Source of the DNA: Serratia fonticola
Lineage (GTDB): Bacteria > Pseudomonadota > Gammaproteobacteria > Enterobacterales > Enterobacteriaceae
Reading direction: 5' to 3'
Length of the DNA: 64,000 nucleotides
Assembly (NCBI RefSeq): GCF_001006005.1
Contig: NZ_CP011254.1
Location: forward strand, 4,898,001 to 4,962,000
Part shown: piece by piece, positions 26,631-34,844 of the stretch
Layout of the letters: each line of letters opens with the position of its first letter
How positions within the stretch are numbered: position 1 is the stretch's first letter
Notes under the pieces: model-generated
Told to the model about the DNA's origin: nothing
The model's database searches: none
What the model saw: only the letters and a program-made list of their open reading frames with translations
Translations under genes and position numbers: made by a program

Positions 26631-26981
26631 TCAGTCGTAAAGATGAATACTGGCGATCTTATAGCTGAACTCTTCCCCTTCTTCTTCATCGAAGATGGTG
26701 AAATAGCCTTTCTCTACCAGCGGGTTGAGCTGGATATCGGTCTTTTGCAACTGGCGTGATTCGGCGTCGTCAAAACCATAGTCGAGGAAGAACTCCCCTT
26801 TCTGATGATCCACGTGCAGGGTGAACGGATAGTTGGATTCGTCCCCACGCCCATCGTCATTTTTCACTACGCCAAACCACTCACCCTGGCGAATCTGGTT
26901 TTCTGCATCCACGCCGCACAGTAGGGTGATGGTGTCTTTTTCGTTTTCGCTGTAACGCGCGACTATTCTGGCAACTGGCAT
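26631..26981 (-). CDS. Conserved-looking hypothetical acidic protein
   Basis: The 116-residue cytosolic protein begins MPVARIVARYSENEKDTITLL, and AGAGGA lies upstream at a good spacing. It is strongly acidic (FDDAESR, FDEEEGEEFSYK) and predicted mostly beta, with no signal peptide or membrane segment. I do not recognise a family. Codon use matches the neighbouring core genes, and the gene has its own promoter region and a strong terminator, so it is a real monocistronic gene. It sits between mppA and mpaA, where E. coli has unrelated ycj/ymj genes; a link to murein-peptide recycling is possible but not shown. Confidence 0.75.
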   Translation of the reverse strand: MPVARIVARYSENEKDTITLLCGVDAENQIRQGEWFGVVKNDDGRGDESNYPFTLHVDHQKGEFFLDYGFDDAESRQLQKTDIQLNPLVEKGYFTIFDEEEGEEFSYKIASIHLYD

Positions 26982-27129
26982 GATAAATCCTCTTTGTCGT
27001 TAGCACTCTGCCGATAGTATAACAATAGACATCACTTTATTCGCTTAACAGACTGGGAAAGATGAGCGAAAGCGTAATACACTCAATAACATCGCAATTA
27101 TTTCTGACTTTGGCTTAAAGGGAAACCCC

Positions 27130-27837
27130 ATGACCCAACACAGACCGCGCAGTGAGCGTGGCCAGCTGGCAGTTGCAGGTGAAACTTACGGTAAATCGAT
27201 GTTAGGCGCCCCGCTGCTGTATTTCCCGGCGGCCAAAAGTGGCCCGGAAACCGGGCTGGTGATTGCAGGCACCCACGGTGACGAAACTGCCGCGGTGGTG
27301 ACGTTATCCTGCGCATTACGCAGTATCGCCCCCGCCCAACTGCGCCATCATGTGATCCTGGCGGTCAATCCGGATGGTTGCCAGCTTGGGTTGCGCTCCA
27401 ATGCCAACGGCGTCGATCTCAACCGCAATTTCCCGGCGGCCAACTGGCGCTCAGGCGATACGGTGTACCGTTGGAACAGTGCAGCGGAGGCTCGTGACGT
27501 GCGGCTCTCTACCGGCGGAAGGCCCGGTTCCGAACCGGAAACCCAGGGATTGTGCCATTTGATCCATCGCCTGAAGCCACGCTGGGTGGTTTCCTTCCAT
27601 GAGCCATTGGCCTGTATAGAAGATCCGGAAAGCTCCGCGCTGGGGGTTTGGCTGGCGCATAAGTTTGCCCTGCCGCTGGTGACCAGCGTCGGCTATGAAA
27701 CGCCGGGTTCATTCGGCAGTTGGTGTGCAGACTTGTCCTTGCCCTGCATCACCGCCGAGTTCCCGCCGATCTCAGCCGACGCCGCCAGTGAAAACTACCT
27801 TGCCGCCATGGTCGAGTTGCTGACCTACGCTGACTAG
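27130..27837 (+). CDS. mpaA: Murein peptide amidase A (MpaA)
   Basis: The 235-residue M14-type zinc carboxypeptidase has the zinc-ligand motif GTHGDE (about 47-52), NPDG, the substrate motif NRNFPA, a second zinc His in SFHEPLA, and the catalytic Glu in TAEFPP. MpaA cleaves the gamma-D-Glu-Dap bond of murein tripeptide in the cytosol, yielding L-Ala-D-Glu for YcjG. Its stop overlaps the convergent ycjG stop by four bases. AAAGGGAAA precedes the ATG. Length and motifs are normal for the family. Confidence 0.94.
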   Translation: MTQHRPRSERGQLAVAGETYGKSMLGAPLLYFPAAKSGPETGLVIAGTHGDETAAVVTLSCALRSIAPAQLRHHVILAVNPDGCQLGLRSNANGVDLNRNFPAANWRSGDTVYRWNSAAEARDVRLSTGGRPGSEPETQGLCHLIHRLKPRWVVSFHEPLACIEDPESSALGVWLAHKFALPLVTSVGYETPGSFGSWCADLSLPCITAEFPPISADAASENYLAAMVELLTYAD

Positions 27838-28805
27838 CGTGAAAGCTCAATAGCTCCGCACTCAAAGGCCAAACCTGGCACTACGTCTTTTGCCAGCCAG
27901 GTTGGGCCATCGAGATCCACAAAACGGGCGCCAGGCACCAACGGCAACGCCGCAGTTATGGCTCTTGAAGTGCAGAGCATACAGCCGAGCATGATTTCGA
28001 AGCCCTGCGCGCGTGCCTGTGCGGCAAGCTGTAACCCTTCTGTCAGCCCACCCGTTTTATCCAATTTAATGTTGACCATCTGATAGCGCCCCGCCAACCG
28101 AGGCAGATCGCCGCTGGTGTGGCAACTCTCGTCGGCGCAAATCGGTAATGGATGGATGAAGTTTTCCAGGGCGCTGTCGTCGCTGGCCGGTAAAGGTTGC
28201 TCCAGCATCGCCACGCCTAAATCCGCCAGCAGTTGGCAACGCGATGCCAAGCCTTCCGCCTGCCAGGATTCATTGGCATCAACGATCAACGTCATCTGCG
28301 GCACCGCCGTGCGGATCGCCACCAGCCTTTCGCTGATCAGGTGATCGTCGAGCTTGATTTTCAGCAGCGTCGCGCCCTGTTGTTCCAGCTCTTTAGCGGC
28401 AAACGCCATCGCTTCCGGCGAGCCGATGCTGAGCGTTTGCGCCATCACTACCCGTTCCGGTGCGGTAACGCCGCTCAATTGCCACAGATCTTTGCCAGCA
28501 AGGCGGCATTCCAAATCCCACAGTGCCGAATCGACCGCGTTACGAGCCGCCCCCGCGGGCATCAGGTGTTGCAACTCCTGCCGGGTCACCCCTTGCGCGA
28601 TGGCCGTGGACACTTCGGCCAACTGCTCCATCACTGAGGTTTCGCTCTCGCCATAGCGCGGATAAGGGGTGCATTCACCGACACCGCGCATACCCTGCTG
28701 TTCAATCTCTACCACCACGACTTTGGCTTCGGTCCGGCTACCGCGTGCGATCACAAAGGCGGTGTGCAATGGCCAGGCTTCAGGGTAAAAACGCATGCTT
28801 CTCAT
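27834..28805 (-). CDS. ycjG: L-Ala-D/L-Glu epimerase
   Basis: The 323-residue enolase-superfamily protein has the muconate-lactonizing subgroup residues: KIKLD (base Lys), the metal ligands in DANESW, EQP and ADES, and the second Lys in KLDKTGG. It epimerises L-Ala-D-Glu to L-Ala-L-Glu, after MpaA in murein-peptide recycling. The gene is convergent with mpaA and divergent from tpx. An alternative start at the Met3 position (MRFYPEAWPL) cannot be excluded. Confidence 0.94.
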   Translation of the reverse strand: MRSMRFYPEAWPLHTAFVIARGSRTEAKVVVVEIEQQGMRGVGECTPYPRYGESETSVMEQLAEVSTAIAQGVTRQELQHLMPAGAARNAVDSALWDLECRLAGKDLWQLSGVTAPERVVMAQTLSIGSPEAMAFAAKELEQQGATLLKIKLDDHLISERLVAIRTAVPQMTLIVDANESWQAEGLASRCQLLADLGVAMLEQPLPASDDSALENFIHPLPICADESCHTSGDLPRLAGRYQMVNIKLDKTGGLTEGLQLAAQARAQGFEIMLGCMLCTSRAITAALPLVPGARFVDLDGPTWLAKDVVPGLAFECGAIELSR

Positions 28806-28854
28806 AACGGCTCCCGAGCGAAAAAAGCATATAAAGTCAGTCCACTATACCTGC

Positions 28855-28866
28855 AGTTTATAAACT
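28855..28866. promoter_or_regulatory. Perfect palindrome in the ycjG/tpx intergenic region
   Basis: AGTTTATAAACT is a 12-base perfect palindrome about 50 bases from the ycjG start and 106 bases before tpx. It could be an operator or simply part of an AT-rich promoter; I can assign no regulator. Confidence 0.25.
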
Positions 28867-28972
28867 TTATCTATCCAAGGTGCGATTGTTGCCTTAAACT
28901 GCTTCGAGATTGTGAACCCGGTGTTAATCGGCTTCACATCTTTGTATAAACATCGTTGAAAGGAACCGAGCA

Positions 28973-29476
28973 ATGACTCAGACCGTACATTTTCAAGGCA
29001 ACCCTGTCACTGTAGCAGGCAAACTGCCACAGCAGGGCGAGCAGGCAAAAAGCTTTACCCTGGTTGCCAAAGACCTGTCAGACGTTGCCCTGAGCAGCTT
29101 CGTGGGTAAACGCAAAGTCCTGAACATCTTCCCAAGCATTGATACCGGCGTCTGTGCCGCATCGGTGCGTAAATTCAACCAGTTGGCGAGTGGCCTGGAT
29201 AACACCATGGTCCTGTGTATCTCTTCCGACCTGCCGTTCGCCCAGTCACGCTTCTGCGGTGCAGAAGGCCTGAACAACGTGGTTACCCTGTCTACCCTGC
29301 GCGGCGGTGATTTCAAGCAGGCGTATGGTGTAGAGATCGCCGAAGGTCCATTGGCCGGTCTGACCGCGCGCGCCGTGGTGGTGCTGGATGGCCAGGACAA
29401 CGTGCTGTATAGCGAGCTGGTAAACGAAATTACCACCGAGCCAGACTATGATGCAGCGCTTGCCGCGCTGAAATAA
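28973..29476 (+). CDS. tpx: Thiol peroxidase Tpx
   Basis: The 167-residue atypical 2-Cys peroxiredoxin has the peroxidatic Cys61 in [14 protein letters not shown] and the resolving Cys95 in [11 protein letters not shown], the spacing of E. coli Tpx. It reduces alkyl hydroperoxides with thioredoxin in the cytosol or periplasm. AAAGGAA precedes the ATG. The tpx-tyrR convergent pair and the ycjG neighbour match E. coli. A strong bidirectional terminator separates it from tyrR. Confidence 0.96.
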   Translation: MTQTVHFQGNPVTVAGKLPQQGEQAKSFTLVAKDLSDVALSSFVGKRKVLNIFPSIDTGVCAASVRKFNQLASGLDNTMVLCISSDLPFAQSRFCGAEGLNNVVTLSTLRGGDFKQAYGVEIAEGPLAGLTARAVVVLDGQDNVLYSELVNEITTEPDYDAALAALK

Positions 29477-29489
29477 GCCTGTAGATAGC

Positions 29490-29520
29490 AAAAAGCCCGG
29501 TTTTTAAGCCGGGCTTTTTT
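29490..29520. terminator. Bidirectional terminator between tpx and tyrR
   Basis: AAGCCCGG, an 8-base loop and CCGGGCTT are flanked by an A-run on the left and six T on the right, so the hairpin can end both convergent transcripts. Confidence 0.92.
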
Positions 29521-29541
29521 ATGCCTGAAAATGAGGGACTG

Positions 29542-31113
29542 TTATTCTTCGCTGTCGTCGGTGAGCTTGCGATTGCTCAGCCCGTATTCCCGCAGCTTAT
29601 TGGCAATTGCCGTATGTGAGACGCCCAAACGCTTGGCCAGTTTGCGGGTGCTGGGATAAGTGCGATACAGACGAGTCAGCACCGAGCGTTCAAAACGCTT
29701 GCTGATATCATCCAGCGAGCCTTCCATCACTTCATCCCCTAACGCTATCTCCACCTCAAAATCCGGCAGAATGATATCTTGCGGGCGCAGCTCGTAGCCG
29801 TCCGTTTGGGTCAGGGCACGATAGATGGCGTTCTTCAGCTGTCGCACGTTGCCAGGCCAGCCGTACTTGCACAGGAAGCTACTGAGATCGTTGGCCAGTT
29901 TCGGCCTGGCGACCCCTTGTTCATCGGCAAAGCGCGCCACAAACAGCTCGGTGAGTGGCATGATATCCTGCGGGCGTTCGCGCAGCGGCGGGATGGTGAT
30001 GGTCAGCACGTTCAAACGGTAATAGAGATCTTCACGGAATTCACCGCGCTGCACCAGTTCGGTCAGGTTTTTCTGCGTGGCGCAGATCACCCGCACGTCC
30101 ACATGCACCTCATGCTCTTCCCCTACCCGGCGGAACGTACCGTCGTTGAGGAAACGCAGCAGTTTGGTTTGCATGCGTGGCGACATCTCGCCAATCTCAT
30201 CCAGCAATACCGAGCCACCGTTGGCCTGCTCAAAGAAGCCCTTCTTACCTTCCAACGCATTCGGATAAGCGCCCGGCGCATGGCCAAAAAGTTCGCTCTC
30301 TACCACATCGTCCGGCAAGGCGGCACAGTTCAGCGCCAGGAACGGCTGTTTGCCACGTGGGCTGCGCAGGTGGCAGGCCCGCGCCAGAATATCTTTCCCC
30401 GTGCCGGTATCGCCCACAATCAGCAATGGGGCATCCAGCATGGCCAGTTTACGCGCCTGCTCCAGCACGTGGCGCATTTTCGGGCTGACGGCGACAATAT
30501 GGTCAAACTCAGTATCGTCATTCACCGACAGGTTCTGCAGCTGGCGGCCCATGCGGGCAGTGGATTTGAGCATTACCACGGCGCCCACGGGAGCATTCTG
30601 CTGTTGCTCATCTTCCAGATAGATCGGGGTGATATCCATCAGGAAATCCTGGCTGCGGATCACCACCCGCTCGGAATGCGGCTTAGTGTCTTCACTCTCC
30701 AGCCAGCGGCTGAAGTTATAGCCGCCAATCAGTTGGCTCGCCGTTTGATTGCGGATCTTGTCTTCGCTGAAGTTGAACAGCGTCTGAGCCGCCGGGTTAG
30801 TCAGTTCCACCTTGCCTTTCATATCGATGGAAAACACCGGTTCCGGCATCGACTCCAGCAACGCACGTAACGCACGGTGTTCACGTTCGGAAGGCATAAA
30901 GTTAACGGTGCGCACATCGGTCACACCGCTGATGCGCCGGATCTCCGCCATCAGCGCGCGGAAGGTATCAAAATCCAGCTGGGAAAAATTGAGGTAAATA
31001 CGGCCGATAGGATCAATTTCGATGCCGCGCAGGTCGATACCGCGCGATACCAAAAGATCGAGTAATTCTCGAGTGAGACCGAGACGGTCTTCGCAAAATA
31101 CTTCCAAACGCAT
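29542..31113 (-). CDS. tyrR: Aromatic amino acid regulator TyrR
   Basis: The 523-residue regulator is slightly longer than E. coli TyrR (513). Domains in order are N-terminal ACT (MRLEVFCEDRLGLTRELL), PAS (MPEPVFSIDMKGKVELTNPA), AAA+ with Walker A GDTGTGKD and Walker B GGSVLLDEIGEM, and a C-terminal Fis-like helix-turn-helix (STRKLAKRLGVSHTAIANKL). The AAA+ loop reads GAYPNA where sigma54 activators have GAFTGA, consistent with TyrR working on sigma70 promoters. It controls aromatic amino acid biosynthesis and transport with Tyr, Phe or Trp as ligands. It is monocistronic and convergent with tpx. Confidence 0.96.
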   Translation of the reverse strand: MRLEVFCEDRLGLTRELLDLLVSRGIDLRGIEIDPIGRIYLNFSQLDFDTFRALMAEIRRISGVTDVRTVNFMPSEREHRALRALLESMPEPVFSIDMKGKVELTNPAAQTLFNFSEDKIRNQTASQLIGGYNFSRWLESEDTKPHSERVVIRSQDFLMDITPIYLEDEQQQNAPVGAVVMLKSTARMGRQLQNLSVNDDTEFDHIVAVSPKMRHVLEQARKLAMLDAPLLIVGDTGTGKDILARACHLRSPRGKQPFLALNCAALPDDVVESELFGHAPGAYPNALEGKKGFFEQANGGSVLLDEIGEMSPRMQTKLLRFLNDGTFRRVGEEHEVHVDVRVICATQKNLTELVQRGEFREDLYYRLNVLTITIPPLRERPQDIMPLTELFVARFADEQGVARPKLANDLSSFLCKYGWPGNVRQLKNAIYRALTQTDGYELRPQDIILPDFEVEIALGDEVMEGSLDDISKRFERSVLTRLYRTYPSTRKLAKRLGVSHTAIANKLREYGLSNRKLTDDSEE

Positions 31114-31464
31114 CAGTATTGGCCTTATCTCTGCAGGTGCGGGGATGTCTGGTGATGATGATAACCTCTCCCCCCGGAAGGAAGAAGCGATCTGTCAGCA
31201 AAAGTTGACAGAGCTCCAGTTTATCACTGCTATTAGCGGTTTTAAACGCCAGCCAATAACACCATCGGCGTAATTTTAGCTTATTTCTAGAGAGTTATCA
31301 TATTCAGCATTATTTTGGCAGCGGATTATCACGCGCTCACAGGGGGATATTCTTTCGTCAATCTGTGGTTACAAACTGAGAAATGAGCCCTCTCCGGTTA
31401 CAAATGATAGTAATTCTCGTCTGAGTATTTTATAGTTGCGCTGCGTAACTATAAAGAAAGAGAG
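31114..31464. other. Intergenic region upstream of tyrR and the secreted-protein gene
   Basis: This 351-base spacer has no credible gene. It contains the inverted repeat CTGTCA/TGACAG (31192-31211), which includes a consensus -35 (TTGACA) on the plus strand. It also has two direct copies of GGTTACAAA (31367-31375 and 31396-31404) and a long near-perfect inverted repeat at 31430-31454 just before the downstream start. Confidence 0.5.
31430..31454. promoter_or_regulatory. Inverted repeat just upstream of the secreted-protein gene
   Basis: TTATAGTTGCG on the left and GCGTAACTATAA on the right form an almost perfect dyad (about 12-base arms, one mismatch). It ends 10 bases before the ATG at 31465, so it lies in the promoter or leader and could be an operator. 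The TAGTT...AACTA core recalls sites of MarR/HxlR-type repressors, but I cannot name the regulator. Confidence 0.45.
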
Positions 31465-31836
31465 ATGACCATGCTTAGAAAGCATTCACTGGCAGCATTT
31501 TGCTGCACCACGCTGTTGTTGAGCGCCCCAACTCAAGCGCTGGACCTATCCTATAAGGCGCCGGAGCCCAGCATTAAAGCCGCCCCCGCCCCCAAAGCTG
31601 TACCTGGGCCCGCGGAAAAAACCGCCAAGGCGCCAGTGGTCTGGTCAGAATCAGAAGATAAGACCGGCTTCAGTGCCAATCTTGAATGCGACCATCCCAG
31701 CTGCAGCCGCCCACGCGACAAATCGTATTCGACACTTAATCGCCCTGTGAAAAAAACCGATCGCCTGCGCCAGTCCGATCCCTACTCCACCAATCAGGAT
31801 CCCGATTACAGCGTGAACATGGGTTATAAGTGGTAA
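31465..31836 (+). CDS. Secreted Pro/Ala/Lys-rich protein of unknown function
   Basis: The 123-residue protein (or 121 from the ATG at 31471) has a clear signal peptide, cleavage near PTQA-LD. The next 30-35 residues are a Pro/Ala/Lys-rich linker (KAPEPSIKAAPAPKAVPGP), followed by a polar domain with two cysteines (LECDHPSCSRP) that could form a disulfide. The protein ends NMGYKW, like an outer-membrane-type aromatic end, though it is far too short to be a barrel. I do not recognise a family. AGAGAG precedes the start. It is likely periplasmic. A dyad at 31430-31454 suggests dedicated control. Confidence 0.72.
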   Translation: MTMLRKHSLAAFCCTTLLLSAPTQALDLSYKAPEPSIKAAPAPKAVPGPAEKTAKAPVVWSESEDKTGFSANLECDHPSCSRPRDKSYSTLNRPVKKTDRLRQSDPYSTNQDPDYSVNMGYKW

Positions 31837-31922
31837 TGACGCTTTAAGAATCTCTGATAGAAGACGTGCTTAGCCGCAAGTTCATGGGTGACGAAGCGAC
31901 CAGAATTACCCAAAAGAGCAAG

Positions 31923-31956
31923 CCCTCTCACTATATGAGAGGGTTGGAGTGAGGGG
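31923..31956. repeat. Intergenic repeat with CCCTCTC-type hairpin, copy 2
   Basis: CCCTCTCA-CTATA-TGAGAGGG followed by TTGGAGTGAGGGG is the inverted-orientation counterpart of the repeat at 16354-16386. It lies between two convergent genes and may end transcription from both sides. Confidence 0.6.
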
Positions 31957-31959
31957 TAA

Positions 31960-33243
31960 TTAATTGAGCGGTGCCTGGCTGGTTTCCTTGATGTACAGGA
32001 AGGCGAACAACGATAAGACACAACCGGCAATCACGTAAAACGCCGGGGCCGTGGTATTACCGGTTAGCTTGATCAGATAGGAAGCCACCGATAATGAGAA
32101 GCCGCCAAAGATCCCCACGGCAACGCTATAAACCAGCGATAACCCGGTGGTTCTTACCCGCCTTGGGAATATTTCCGGCAAAATGGTGATGGACGGCGAA
32201 GCACCGATAATATTGATAATGCTCAGCACAATCATTACCGCAAACAGCATTTCAATACTGGGGTGGGTGCTGAGTAAATAAAAGGCCGGATAAATCAGCA
32301 CAACTATCGCTATTCTCGCCCAGGCAATCAACCGGACCCTGCCCACTTTATCTGACCACATTCCCGCTAGCGGCCCACCAATCAGAGTAATCAAACCGGC
32401 GATGGCACCGATTAACATGCTATAGCTGGTATCCAGTTTTAATATGCTGATGGCGTAGTTGGGAATATAAAACATGATGATCATATGTGGGATGGTTCCC
32501 CCCATCGTCAGCAAAATTCCCGCCAAAGTTTCTTTATAATAGGTAGTTATCACTTCCAGCAAGGGTATTTTGCTAACGCTTTCGGTGGCCGTTGGTAAGG
32601 TGTGAGTGGCGGTTTCTTCCAGCTTAAAGCGAATATACAGCCCCACCGGAACAATCACGATGCCAAACAGGAACGGGATACGCCAGCCCCAGGCTTCCAC
32701 ACTCGCCTCTGGCATGCAATTTACCAGGATCACCAACGTCATGGCGGCAAATACGTTGCCCGCACCTTGGCTCGCTACCTGCCATCCCCCGTAAAACCCG
32801 CGATTATGGGGTTTGGCATACTCCACCAGCAGGGTCGTTGATGCGCCTAACTCACCGCCTGCGGAGAAGCCTTGCATCAGCCTGGCCAGGGTAATAATGA
32901 TCGGGGCCGCAGTCCCGATGCTTTCATATGACGGGGTGATACCAATCGTCAGGGTACTGAGCCCCATCAGCAGGAACGTCAGCGTCATGGCGGGCTTGCG
33001 CCCTTTTTTATCGGCATAATGGCCGATGACCAGTGCCCCCAGCGGCCTGGCAAGATAACCCATCCCAAAGATCAGGAAGGTCATCGTCATGCTCACCAAA
33101 GGATCTGTCGCGGGGAAATAAGCTTTTGCAATGTAGGTCGCAAAAAATGCGTAAAGCACCAAATCAAAAAACTCTAAGCCATTGCCTAACGTGGTAGCCA
33201 CAATGGCCCTAGCCGGGGACTTTCTTTCCTTGACGCTATCCAT
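31960..33243 (-). CDS. MHS-family MFS transporter (metabolite:H+ symporter)
   Basis: The 427-residue protein has 12 predicted helices. It shows MHS/ProP-ShiA signatures: the N-terminal LEFFDLVLYAFFATYIAKAYFP, motif A ALVIGHYADKKGRKPAM, and GFSAGGELGASTTLLVEYA after helix 4. Members import shikimate, citrate, alpha-ketoglutarate, betaines or aromatic acids with protons. AGGA lies 9 bases upstream of the ATG. The gene is downstream of and co-directional with an M20 amidohydrolase (131-base gap containing a repeat), suggesting a transport-plus-hydrolysis pair. The substrate is unknown; an N-acyl amino acid would fit. Confidence 0.86.
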   Translation of the reverse strand: MDSVKERKSPARAIVATTLGNGLEFFDLVLYAFFATYIAKAYFPATDPLVSMTMTFLIFGMGYLARPLGALVIGHYADKKGRKPAMTLTFLLMGLSTLTIGITPSYESIGTAAPIIITLARLMQGFSAGGELGASTTLLVEYAKPHNRGFYGGWQVASQGAGNVFAAMTLVILVNCMPEASVEAWGWRIPFLFGIVIVPVGLYIRFKLEETATHTLPTATESVSKIPLLEVITTYYKETLAGILLTMGGTIPHMIIMFYIPNYAISILKLDTSYSMLIGAIAGLITLIGGPLAGMWSDKVGRVRLIAWARIAIVVLIYPAFYLLSTHPSIEMLFAVMIVLSIINIIGASPSITILPEIFPRRVRTTGLSLVYSVAVGIFGGFSLSVASYLIKLTGNTTAPAFYVIAGCVLSLFAFLYIKETSQAPLN

Positions 33244-33267
33244 GGCCTGTCCTTAATTTAATTTGCA

Positions 33268-33288
33268 GGGGCGCAGCATGCTTCGCCC
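33268..33288. repeat. Dispersed palindromic repeat (GGGCGCAGCATGC family), copy 3
   Basis: GGGGCGCAGCATGCTTCGCCC is flanked by TGCA on the left and GTACAG on the right, as in copies 1 and 2. It sits between the M20 and MHS genes and would put a hairpin in any shared transcript. Confidence 0.65.
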
Positions 33289-33374
33289 GTACAGATAATC
33301 GATGTTATGCCAGGATCGAACATTTTCGACCCCGACAAATTCAGGAGTATCACCAACTTATTAAAGACCGAGGT

Positions 33375-34568
33375 TTATTCCTTCAGGAATTCCTGCGTCA
33401 ACGCAGACCAATAGGCGATCCCTCTGAGTATGATTTCATCATTAAAATCATAGCCAGGGTTGTGTACCATGCAGCTATTTTCACCTTGGCCGTTACCTAA
33501 TAATAAATAACTGCCCGGGCACTGGTTCAGCATAAAGGCAAAGTCTTCGCTGCCCATCAACGGTTCCGGGATATCAATGACCTGCTGAGGATGGCTATCA
33601 CCCATTAAATTTTGCGCTACCTGCTTGGCAAAACGGGTCATCTCCGGTTGGTTGACCAACACGGGATAGGTGTGATCATAGTCAATATCGATCCTGGCAC
33701 CGTATGAGGCCGCCTGGGCCGTCACTAACGTCTTGATGCGCTCTTCCAACAACTCCCTGACTTGCGGATCCAACGCGCGCACGCTTAACTTTAATACCGC
33801 TGAGTCGGCGATGACATTACTGGCCATGCCTGACTGGAATGAACCTACGGTGATCACACCCGGTTCTTGCGCCCCCAGATTACGCGCGACAATCGTCTGC
33901 AATGCCATCACAATACTGGCCCCGACGACCACGGCATCAACGGTGCCCTTCGGCATCGCGCCATGTCCCCCTTTGCCGTGAATGGTGATGGTGACCGTAT
34001 CACTGGAGGCCATAAACGCCCCCTCGCCAAAGACAAATTGCCCCTGCGGGAAGCCCGGCATGTTGTGCATGGCAAAAACGGCATCACAGGGGAAGCGTTT
34101 AAACAGGCCGTCATCGATCATCTTCTGGGCACCGGCCAACCCCTCTTCTGCGGGTTGAAAAATGAGGTGCAAGGTGCCATCGAAACAGGCGTGATCGGCC
34201 AGATAATGTGCCGCGCCAAGCAGCATCGCGGTGTGGCCGTCATGCCCGCAGGCATGCATGATGCCTTCATGCTGGCTGCTGTAAGGGAGTTGCGTATTTT
34301 CCAGGATCGGCAAAGCATCCATATCTGCCCGAATGCCTAACGTGCGGGGGCTGTTGCCTCTTTTCAATGTCCCAACCAGGCCGGTGATACCGAGCCCTCG
34401 TGTCACCTGATACCCCCACTCCTCAAGCTTTCTCGCTACCAGATCGGCGGTTTGTCGTTCCTCGAATCCCAGTTCAGGGTACTGATGAATATGTCGACGG
34501 AGGATTTGGCTTTCGTCGGCATAGGGTTGGAAGGTCTCTAAGTTCGGCTCACGGTGCGGCATGTTCAT
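33375..34568 (-). CDS. M20-family amidohydrolase (hippurate-hydrolase-like)
   Basis: The 397-residue M20D peptidase has the metal-site motifs LGIRADMDALPILE, HACGHDGHTAMLLGAA and QPAEEG, and the C-terminal metal ligand in LMGSEDFAFML. A dimerisation domain (GKGGHGAMPKGTVDAV) is inserted as usual. Relatives hydrolyse hippurate, N-acetyl or indole-acyl amino acids. There is no signal peptide, so it is cytosolic. It is followed co-directionally by an MHS transporter gene, which probably brings in its substrate. The pair interrupts the tyrR-ycjF order and looks accessory. An alternative start two codons downstream (Met3) is possible. Confidence 0.88.
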   Translation of the reverse strand: MNMPHREPNLETFQPYADESQILRRHIHQYPELGFEERQTADLVARKLEEWGYQVTRGLGITGLVGTLKRGNSPRTLGIRADMDALPILENTQLPYSSQHEGIMHACGHDGHTAMLLGAAHYLADHACFDGTLHLIFQPAEEGLAGAQKMIDDGLFKRFPCDAVFAMHNMPGFPQGQFVFGEGAFMASSDTVTITIHGKGGHGAMPKGTVDAVVVGASIVMALQTIVARNLGAQEPGVITVGSFQSGMASNVIADSAVLKLSVRALDPQVRELLEERIKTLVTAQAASYGARIDIDYDHTYPVLVNQPEMTRFAKQVAQNLMGDSHPQQVIDIPEPLMGSEDFAFMLNQCPGSYLLLGNGQGENSCMVHNPGYDFNDEIILRGIAYWSALTQEFLKE

Positions 34569-34803
34569 TACCTCCTGTCCTTGGGATTGATGTCTTGGTG
34601 CTAAAGCGGCGAGCTAATATCGCGGATCTTCCGCTGGCGCAGTCAGATATTCAGATTAATTGTTGGTCAAATATACCGTCTTCTTTGCCGCTGTCCGTGG
34701 GATTTTTCGTGACCAAGACCGCAAAACAAACATTTCATTAACTTATCATTAACAATTAATGGGTATTGCAGAGGTGTACAAAAAGAAGGGAGTTTTTGGC
34801 GGT

Positions 34804-34837
34804 GCAGCCATAAGGCTGCGTCTGATTGACGCAGCCT
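34804..34837. terminator. Alternative hairpins downstream of ycjF
   Basis: AGGCTGCGTC-TGATT-GACGCAGCCT (34813-34837) is a perfect 10-bp stem. GCAGCC-ATAA-GGCTGC (34804-34819) overlaps it and cannot form at the same time. Neither is followed by a T-tract. The position 8 bases after the ycjF stop suggests termination or 3' end protection. Confidence 0.5.
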
Positions 34838-34844
34838 GCTGAAG

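Noticed and set aside
29779..30870. 363-codon open frame on the plus strand
   Set aside because: Antisense shadow of tyrR.
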